Assembly: GCA_036269915.1 (NCBI GenBank)
Contig: DATBDM010000201.1
Location: forward strand, 1-11,424
From: DATBDM01 sp036269915
GTDB taxonomy: Bacteria > Actinomycetota > Thermoleophilia > Solirubrobacterales > Solirubrobacteraceae
DNA: 11,424 nucleotides
Reading direction: 5' to 3'
The notes under the pieces are model-generated. The model worked only from the letters and a program-made list of their open reading frames with translations, did not search any database and was not told where the DNA came from. The translations under genes and the position numbers were made by a program. Within the stretch, counting starts at the first letter, position 1. Every line of letters begins with the position of its first letter. Below are positions 1 to 6,321 of this stretch, one piece after another.

Positions 1-1220
<1,220 letters not shown>

Positions 1221-1225
1221 GCGGT

Positions 1226-1238
1226 CTCCATAACGATA
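1226..1238 (-). promoter_or_regulatory. uvrA ribosome binding site and possible -10
   Basis: On the minus strand GGAG occupies 1229-1226, five bases before the uvrA ATG, which fixes the start. TATCGT at 1238-1233 fits the TANNNT form of a -10 element, but a start point about seven bases downstream would fall inside the GGAG, so this -10 is doubtful. The ribosome site is the better supported part. Confidence 0.45.
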
Positions 1239-1259
1239 GCCCTCCGCCGGACGGCCTCT

Positions 1260-1275
1260 TCGAACGTGTGTTCGT
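1260..1275. promoter_or_regulatory. LexA-binding SOS box upstream of uvrA
   Basis: The sequence TCGAACGTGTGTTCGT contains the palindromic half-sites CGAAC and GTTCG separated by four bases. It matches 11 of the 12 defined positions of the actinobacterial LexA operator TCGAAC-N4-GTTCGA. It lies about 40 bp upstream of the uvrA start and just beyond the stop codon of the M32 gene, so uvrA is the only gene it can serve as a promoter operator. uvrA belongs to the SOS regulon in many bacteria, which agrees with the position. Binding by LexA is inferred from the match. Confidence 0.88.
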
Positions 1276-1277
1276 GC

Positions 1278-2807
1278 CTAGGAGACGGCGCCCGGCGCGA
1301 GCAGGCCGGCGTCCTCGAGGCGCCCGCGCAGGTAGTCGACCAGCGGCTCGACCTGCAGGTCCTCGCCCGTCACGCGATGCAGCAGCTCACGCGGCTCGAA
1401 GAGCCGCCCGTGCCGGTGGATGTGCTCGCGCAGCCACTCCCGCAGGGGCGCGAACTCCCCCGCCTCGAGCTGCTCGTCGAGGCCCGGCAAGTCGGCGCGC
1501 AGGCGCGCCCAGAACTGGGCGGACATCAGGTTCCCGATGGTGTACGTCGGGAAGTAGCCGATCAGCCCGGCGCTCCAGTGGACGTCCTGGAGGATGCCCT
1601 CGCCGGCGCTCGGGACCTCGAGGCCGAGCAGCCGCTCCATCCCCTCGTTCCAGGCCGCCGGGGCGTCGTCGACGGAGAGCGAGCCCTCGATCAGCGCCAG
1701 CTCGAGCTCGAAGCGCAGGATGATGTGGAGGTTGTAGGTCGTCTCGTCGGCCTCGATGCGGATCAGCGAGGGCTGGACCGAGTTGACGGCGCGGAACAGC
1801 GCGTCCGCGTCGGCGCCGCGAAGGCCGCCCGGCAGCAGCTCCTCGACCCGCCCATGCAGCCAGCGGGTGAACGGCCGCGAGCGCCCGACGTTGTTCTCCC
1901 ACAGCCGGCTCTGGGACTCGTGGACGCCGAGCGAGACCGGCTCGCCGAGCGCCGTCCGGTACAGCGCCGGGGCGAGCTGGGCCTCGTAGAGCCCGTGCCC
2001 GAACTCATGCAGCACCGAGTACAGCGTCATGCCGAAGTCGTTGACGTCGTACTTCGTGGTCAGGCGGATGTCGGAGGTCGACAGCGAGGAGGCGAACGGG
2101 TGCAGCGAGGGATCCAGGCGCCAGGCGTCGGGGTCGAAGCCGACGGCCTCGGCGATCCGGGTCACCGCCGCGCGCTGGACGTCGACCTCCCACGGCCCGG
2201 CGAAGATGCCGTCGTTGCGCGGCTGGTCGGGATCGCCGGTGGCGGCGACGAGCGGCACCAGCGCGTCGCGCAGCCGGGCCAGCAGCGGGCGCAGCTCGGC
2301 GGTGGTGAGGCCGGGCTCGAAATCGTCGAGCAGCGCGTCGTAGGGATGCTCGAAGCCGTCGAAGCAGGCGACGTAGCGGTGGCGCAGCTCGATGTGCCGG
2401 GCGAGCGCGTCGCGGAAGCGGGAGAAGTCGTCGGCGGCGCGCGCCTCCTCCCAGGCCTGCTGGCCGAGCGCCTTGGCGCGGCTGAGGTCGGCGGCGAGCT
2501 CGGCCGGGACGCGGACCGACTTCTCGAAGTCGTGGCGGACCCAGCGGACCGTGCGCGCGTCGATGCCGTCGGGGTCCTCGCCCGCCGCCCACGGCTCGAG
2601 CCGGTCGAGCAGGCGGCCGAGCTCGGGATCGGTCGTCCTGGCGTGCATCACCCGGGTCAGCGTCGCGAGCTGGTCGCCGCGGGCGGGCGCGCCGCGCGGC
2701 GGCATCATCGTGTTCTGGTCCCAGAACATCAGCCCGAAGACCGCGCCGAGGTCGGCGATCTCGGCCATCCGCTCGCGCAGCTGCGCGAGCTCCGCGGGCA
2801 CGCTCAC
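1278..2807 (-). CDS. M32 family metallocarboxypeptidase (carboxypeptidase Taq type)
   Basis: Zinc carboxypeptidase, 509 residues, the usual M32 length; cytoplasmic, no signal peptide. It is expected to remove residues one at a time from the C-termini of peptides, probably in peptide turnover. All M32 signature blocks are readable: HPF 236-238, DIRLT 246-250, HEFGH 267-271, HESQSR 296-301, IRIEAD 349-354 and GILQDVHW 404-411. Zinc ligands by family are H267, H271 and E297, with E268 as general base. The N-terminal FWDQNTMMPPRG at about 28-39 is also typical. The GTG start overlaps the stop of the upstream DivIVA-like gene as GTGA, with only a weak AGGG upstream, so translation is probably coupled. 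A GTG two codons downstream is an alternative start. No link between M32 peptidase activity and the neighbouring repair genes is known to me. Confidence 0.96.
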   Translation of the reverse strand: MSVPAELAQLRERMAEIADLGAVFGLMFWDQNTMMPPRGAPARGDQLATLTRVMHARTTDPELGRLLDRLEPWAAGEDPDGIDARTVRWVRHDFEKSVRVPAELAADLSRAKALGQQAWEEARAADDFSRFRDALARHIELRHRYVACFDGFEHPYDALLDDFEPGLTTAELRPLLARLRDALVPLVAATGDPDQPRNDGIFAGPWEVDVQRAAVTRIAEAVGFDPDAWRLDPSLHPFASSLSTSDIRLTTKYDVNDFGMTLYSVLHEFGHGLYEAQLAPALYRTALGEPVSLGVHESQSRLWENNVGRSRPFTRWLHGRVEELLPGGLRGADADALFRAVNSVQPSLIRIEADETTYNLHIILRFELELALIEGSLSVDDAPAAWNEGMERLLGLEVPSAGEGILQDVHWSAGLIGYFPTYTIGNLMSAQFWARLRADLPGLDEQLEAGEFAPLREWLREHIHRHGRLFEPRELLHRVTGEDLQVEPLVDYLRGRLEDAGLLAPGAVS

Positions 2808-3484
2808 GACCCTGTCCCGCCGACCCGCGAGTAGACGTCGTCGAGCAGTGCGTCGGGGTCGTCGAGCGCGAAGTGCTCGGCCAGGTAGCGGGCCGCCTCC
2901 TCGCGCGGGGCGCCGCCGAGCGCCATGTTGAGGACGATCAGGCGCGCGCCGGCGTCGTCGCCGGGTGGCTCGGCGTCCGGCGCTTGCTCCGGCTCGGGAG
3001 ACACGGTCCCGACCGCCCCCGGGATCGCCTCGGGCGAGGGTGGCGGCGTCGGCGGCGGCTCGGGGGCCTCGCGCTCCTCGGGGCCGAGCCCGCGGACGTC
3101 CTCCTGCAGCCGCGCGAGACCGGACTCGAGCGCCTCGCCGGACGTGCGCAACCCGGCCAGCAGCCCGTCGAGCTCGCCCTGCAGCTGGTCGAGCCGCGAG
3201 AGCATCGCCGCGGCCGCCTCGGTCACGCGGCCCACGTGGTCGGACGCGTCGCGCCCGGCCTGGTCGCGGATCTCGGCGGCGGAGTGCTCGGCCGCCTCGA
3301 GGATCTCGCGCACGCGCTCGGACGCGCCGGCCGCCAGGCCGCCGCCGGGCCGCGGCGCCGCGGCGCGCTCGCGCAGGCTGTCCATCTCGTCGGCGACGGC
3401 GCGCAGGTGCGCATCGACCGCCCCCGGGTCATAGCCGCGCCGCCCGACCGGGAAGTCGCGGCGCTCGATCGCGTCCCTGTCCAC
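2804..3484 (-). CDS. DivIVA-domain coiled-coil protein
   Basis: A 226-residue cytoplasmic protein. Residues 1-40 carry the DivIVA-type opening: IERRDFPVGRRGYDPGAVD followed by a helix (HLRAVADEMDSLRER). Residues 55-135 are a long charged helical region likely to be coiled coil (ASERVREILEAAEHSAAEI onward). Residues 136-178 form a Pro/Glu-rich linker. Residues 180-222 make a separate C-terminal segment (RLIVLNMALGGAPREEAARYL), well enough patterned to be a small domain. DivIVA-family proteins mark curved or polar membranes or scaffold cell-wall growth in actinobacteria; which role applies here cannot be read. GTG start chosen because it precedes the DivIVA block directly. It lies 32 bp after mutY and overlaps the M32 gene by 4 bp. 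It has no Shine-Dalgarno but has TATCCT eight bases before GTG, suggesting a leaderless transcript. Confidence 0.85.
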   Translation of the reverse strand: MDRDAIERRDFPVGRRGYDPGAVDAHLRAVADEMDSLRERAAAPRPGGGLAAGASERVREILEAAEHSAAEIRDQAGRDASDHVGRVTEAAAAMLSRLDQLQGELDGLLAGLRTSGEALESGLARLQEDVRGLGPEEREAPEPPPTPPPSPEAIPGAVGTVSPEPEQAPDAEPPGDDAGARLIVLNMALGGAPREEAARYLAEHFALDDPDALLDDVYSRVGGTGS

Positions 3485-3491
3485 GGCCGCC

Positions 3492-3497
3492 AGGATA
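3492..3497 (-). promoter_or_regulatory. Candidate -10 element for leaderless DivIVA-like gene
   Basis: TATCCT on the minus strand spans -13 to -8 relative to the GTG start, and no purine-rich ribosome site is present. Actinobacterial leaderless transcripts typically have TANNNT about seven bases before the start codon. The surrounding 9-mer CGTATCCTG is identical to that before mutY. No clear -35 is seen, and read-through from mutY, 32 bp upstream, is also possible. Confidence 0.4.
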
Positions 3498-3516
3498 CGT
3501 CACCCGCCTGAGCGGC

Positions 3517-4329
3517 TCACGGGAGCGCAGGCGAGCCGTCGGCGGCGCGCCGCACGAGCCCGTCGCGCTCGAGCCCGGCCAGCACGCGCTCGCGGCGCTC
3601 GCCGCCCAGCGCCTGCGGCAGCGCCTCGCCCGCCAGCAGCGCGGCCACCACCCGGCCGCGCGCCCAGCGGTCGGTGTCCTCGAAGCGCTCGCGCACCCGC
3701 CGGCCGGCGCGCGGGACGGCGGGGGCGCCGCGGCTCGCGCAGCCGCGCGCGAGCGGGCACTCGCCGCAGCGGGCCGCGCGCGGCGCGCAGACCGTCGCCC
3801 CGAGCTCCATCATCGCCTGGTTGAAGTCCGCGGCGCGCCCGCGGGGCAGCCATTGCCTGGCGCGCTCCGCCAGCGCCTGCGCACGCAGCGACGTGCCGTC
3901 CCAGCGCTCGATCACCCGGCGGACGTTGGTGTCGACCGCCGCCTCGTCGCGCTGCCAGGCGAACGCGCCGACCGCGGCGGCCGTGTACGAGCCGACGCCG
4001 GGGAGCTCGGTGAGGTCAGCGGGCCAGCCATCGCGCGCGACGACCTGCGCGGCGGCCTGCAGCGCCAGCGCGCGGCGGTTGTAGCCGAGCCCGCTCCACA
4101 GCGCGAGCACCTCGCGCGCGGGAGCCGCGGCGAGCGCCGGGGCGTCCGGGAAGCGGGCGAGGAACGCCTCGTAGTACGCCACCACGCGCGCGGCCTGCGT
4201 CTGCTGGAGCATCACCTCGCTGACCAGCAGCGCGTACGGATCGCGGGTCGCGCGCCACGGGAGCGGGCGGCGCACCGCCGCGTACCAGGCGAGCAGCGCG
4301 TCGCGGTCGGGCAGGGCCTCGTGCGCCAT
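3517..4329 (-). CDS. mutY: A/G-specific adenine DNA glycosylase MutY
   Basis: Base excision repair glycosylase that removes adenine mispaired with 8-oxoguanine or G. It has 270 residues. Seen: PWRATRDPYALLVSEVMLQQ at 24-43 with catalytic E38, GLGY at 80-83, helix-hairpin-helix LPGVGSYTAAAV at 109-120, VDTNVRRVIERW at 132-143 with catalytic D133, and the iron-sulfur loop C181-x6-C188-x2-C191-x5-C197. The N-terminal domain is complete, but the protein is about 80 residues shorter than E. coli MutY and ends in a short basic segment where the NUDIX-like 8-oxoG-recognition domain would be; shorter forms are known in actinobacteria. ATG 4327-4329 gives the normal N-terminus. The same frame stays open far upstream, but that extension runs antisense through the subtilase and is not coding. 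First gene of the mutY, DivIVA-like, M32 run. Confidence 0.95.
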   Translation of the reverse strand: MAHEALPDRDALLAWYAAVRRPLPWRATRDPYALLVSEVMLQQTQAARVVAYYEAFLARFPDAPALAAAPAREVLALWSGLGYNRRALALQAAAQVVARDGWPADLTELPGVGSYTAAAVGAFAWQRDEAAVDTNVRRVIERWDGTSLRAQALAERARQWLPRGRAADFNQAMMELGATVCAPRAARCGECPLARGCASRGAPAVPRAGRRVRERFEDTDRWARGRVVAALLAGEALPQALGGERRERVLAGLERDGLVRRAADGSPALP

Positions 4330-4335
4330 CGGCGC

Positions 4336-4341
4336 AGGATA
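4336..4341 (-). promoter_or_regulatory. Candidate -10 element for leaderless mutY
   Basis: TATCCT on the minus strand spans exactly -12 to -7 relative to the A of the mutY ATG, the textbook distance for a leaderless actinobacterial transcript. No Shine-Dalgarno occurs in the six bases between. Directly upstream is the GGCAACC direct repeat (GGTTGCC on plus). The start point is inferred, not measured. Confidence 0.5.
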
Positions 4342-4342
4342 C

Positions 4343-4360
4343 GGTTGCCCTCGGGTTGCC
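4343..4360. promoter_or_regulatory. Heptamer direct repeat, 11-bp period, in the mutY/subtilase divergent promoter region
   Basis: GGTTGCC occurs at 4343-4349 and again, identical, at 4354-4360, with a 4-bp spacer (CTCG). Seven-base direct repeats on an 11-bp period are the geometry bound by SARP/OmpR-type winged helices such as AfsR and DnrI. The second copy contains TTGCCA, a possible -35 for the subtilase; the first abuts the mutY -10. The SARP-type gene at 6090-9734 is the obvious candidate binder, by inference only. Confidence 0.42.
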
Positions 4361-4386
4361 ACCGCGTGGACGAGCGGGCGTAGCGT
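4356..4386 (+). promoter_or_regulatory. Possible subtilase promoter
   Basis: TTGCCA at 4356-4361 (five of six to TTGACA) and TAGCGT at 4381-4386 (TANNNT) are separated by 19 bp, longer than the ideal 17-18. Start of transcription would be near 4393, leaving a leader of about 30 bases that contains the ribosome site. A long spacer with direct repeats over the -35 is typical of activator-dependent SARP promoters. Confidence 0.3.
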
Positions 4387-4412
4387 GCGCCTCGCCCACG
4401 CCGAGCCAGGCC

Positions 4413-4418
4413 AGGAGG
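4413..4418 (+). promoter_or_regulatory. Strong ribosome binding site of the subtilase
   Basis: AGGAGG ends four bases before ATG 4423. It supports this ATG over the in-frame ATG at 4435, which would lie too far from the site. Confidence 0.75.
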
Positions 4419-4422
4419 CCGA

Positions 4423-6321
4423 ATGCCAGCACTGATGAGGGGCGGTACGGAGATCGCCGTCCATCTCGCCGAGGAGAGCTTCACGGTCCGCATCCCCCGC
4501 ACCGATGCCCTGCACGCGCTGCGCGAGCAGCCCGGCGTCGAGGACGTCACGCCGCTCACGTCCACGCTCGCGCGCGTGACGGCCGGGGACGTGCAGGCGC
4601 GGCGGGACCTCGTCGGAACGCTGCGCGATCGGTGGCGCTGGTCGGTCGAGCCGACCTACGTGGCCGCCGACGGCGACCATCGCTTCGACGCCACCGGCGA
4701 GCTGATGGTGGGCTTCGACCCCGAGGCGAAGCCGCGGCACGTCAGGGAGGCGCTCGGCCCGTTGGGCGACCGCGTCCGGCACGTCTACGACCACCTCCCC
4801 GGCAGCTACCTGCTCGATCTGGGCGGCGACGCCGAGACCACGGTCGGCGGGGCGGAGCGGCTCCTCGCCCACGGCGCGGTGCGCTACGCCGAGCCCGCGA
4901 TCGTCAACCGCTTCGCGGCGCAGGCGATCGACCCGGTCGACGAGCAGTACGCGCAGGAGTGGCACATCGACTCCGAGGAGATGCTGCTGCCCGACGTCGT
5001 GCAGAACGCCGACGCGCGCATCCGCCCGGCCTGGGCGACGACGAAGGGCTCGCGGCAGATCGTGGTCGCCGTGCTCGACGACGGCTTCGACCTCACCCAC
5101 CCCGACCTCCAGGGCGCGGGGAAGATCGTCGCGGCGACCGACTACACCGACGGCGACGCCAACCCGCTGCCCGTCGGCTCGGACTACCACGGCACCTGCT
5201 GCGCCGGCGTGGCGGTCGCCGAGGAGAACGGCAGCGGTGTGGTCGGCGTCGCCCCGCGGTGCGCACTGCTCCCCCTGCGCTTCCCGTTCAACGTGCCCGA
5301 CCCGTTGCTGATCGAGATCTTCCGCTTCGTGTCGGCCCGCGCGCACGTCGCCTCCTGCAGCTGGAGCCCGCTGCCCGGCTACAAGCCGATCAACACCGCC
5401 TTCGCCGAGACGCTCACCCAGCTCGCCGCGCACGGCGCACCCGACGGCCGCGGCCTGATCGTGTGCGCCGCGGCGGGCAACTTCGCCGCGCCCGTGAACG
5501 GCACGCCCGCCGAGCCGATCGAGTGGCTCGAGCCCGCACAGGACGGCAGGCCGGCCCAGCACCACAGCGTCTCGGGGCCGATCCTCAACGGCTTCGCCGC
5601 GCACCCGTCGGTGATCGCGGTGGGCGCGACCACCTCGCTGGGCCGCCGCTCGCAGTACTCCAATTACGGGGCCGAGGTCGCGGTCGCGGCGCCGAGCGGC
5701 GACTACGACCCGAGGACGCTCGACCGCGGGCAGGGGCGCGGCATCACCACCTGCGACAACGAGGCGAGCGGCCCGGGGATGACCGCGGGCAAGCGCTTCA
5801 CCCACGACTTCACCGGGACGAGCGCGGCGACCGCGGTCGTCGCGGGCATCTGCGGACTCGTGAAGTCGGCGGCGCCGGGCATCACCGCCGCCGCCGTCAA
5901 GGACACCCTCAAGCGCACGACGGAGGACATCGACATGACCGATGACGAGGCGACCTTCCCCGGCAAGGCCAACGCGCGCCGCGCGGTGGAGGAGGCCAAG
6001 AGCGGGGACTACGACGCCTCGGCCCAGCAGGCGCCGCCCGCGATGCCGACGCGGCCGCCGGACTGGATGATGGGCTTCGTGGCCTGGGGCTACGGGCCGG
6101 TCCCGGGCGGCGTCGCGCCGGCGGGCTGGGTCCCCGGCGGAGCGGCCCCGGCCGGCTGGGTCCCCGGCGGAGCGGCGCCGGCCGGCTGGGTGCCCGGCGG
6201 CGCGGCCCCGGCGGGCTGGGTCCCCGGCGGCTGGGTGCCCGGCGGCTGGGTCCCGGGCGGCTGGGTCCCGGGCTCGCCGCGGCCCGGCGACGACGGCGGC
6301 ACGGAGCCCGACGAGGGCTGA
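4423..6321 (+). CDS. Subtilisin-like S8 serine protease with repetitive WVPGG tail
   Basis: 632 residues. Residues 1-185 form an N-terminal region; about 90-165 (TGELMVGFDPEAKPRHVREA onward) looks like a fervidolysin-type propeptide and leads into DEQYAQEWHID, the usual lead-in to an S8 domain. The catalytic triad is D219 (AVLDDG), H256 (YHGTCCAG) and S467 (FTGTSAAT), with oxyanion N353 (AAAGN). The normally conserved Pro after GTSxAT is Ala (A471). No signal peptide or membrane segment is visible, which is unusual because most subtilases are exported; this one may act inside the cell or leave by another route. Residues 562-616 are GGAAPAGWVP and GGWVP repeats, then an acidic end. Those last codons overlap the opposing regulator gene. 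The substrate is unknown. Protease assignment is firm; activity and location are inferred. Confidence 0.93.
   Translation: MPALMRGGTEIAVHLAEESFTVRIPRTDALHALREQPGVEDVTPLTSTLARVTAGDVQARRDLVGTLRDRWRWSVEPTYVAADGDHRFDATGELMVGFDPEAKPRHVREALGPLGDRVRHVYDHLPGSYLLDLGGDAETTVGGAERLLAHGAVRYAEPAIVNRFAAQAIDPVDEQYAQEWHIDSEEMLLPDVVQNADARIRPAWATTKGSRQIVVAVLDDGFDLTHPDLQGAGKIVAATDYTDGDANPLPVGSDYHGTCCAGVAVAEENGSGVVGVAPRCALLPLRFPFNVPDPLLIEIFRFVSARAHVASCSWSPLPGYKPINTAFAETLTQLAAHGAPDGRGLIVCAAAGNFAAPVNGTPAEPIEWLEPAQDGRPAQHHSVSGPILNGFAAHPSVIAVGATTSLGRRSQYSNYGAEVAVAAPSGDYDPRTLDRGQGRGITTCDNEASGPGMTAGKRFTHDFTGTSAATAVVAGICGLVKSAAPGITAAAVKDTLKRTTEDIDMTDDEATFPGKANARRAVEEAKSGDYDASAQQAPPAMPTRPPDWMMGFVAWGYGPVPGGVAPAGWVPGGAAPAGWVPGGAAPAGWVPGGAAPAGWVPGGWVPGGWVPGGWVPGSPRPGDDGGTEPDEG
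6090..6321. other. Tail-to-tail overlap of two coding regions
   Basis: The regulator's TAG lies at 6090-6092 (minus strand) and the subtilase TGA at 6319-6321, so the 3' ends overlap by 232 bp. About 77 codons of each gene are antisense to the other. The third codon positions of the two frames pair with each other. The regulator's recognisable helical part ends near residue 1135, so its overlapping tail (PGTQP and PAGAAP units) may be a dispensable extension that exists because the antisense frame has no stop. No terminator hairpin with a T tract is visible in the overlap. Confidence 0.8.

Noticed and set aside
3337..3362. GC-rich palindromic stretch inside the DivIVA-like gene as a terminator
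   Set aside because: Lies in the middle of a coding region of Ala/Pro/Gly/Arg codons, where such self-complementarity is expected.
2965..5945. Long plus-strand frames 2965-4383 and 4356-5945
   Set aside because: The first is antisense to the DivIVA-like and mutY genes; the second is a +1 shadow of the subtilase with Arg-rich low-complexity translation.
6106..6270. CRISPR-like array from the 30-bp periodicity
   Set aside because: Units are head-to-tail with no spacers and are protein-coding repeats.
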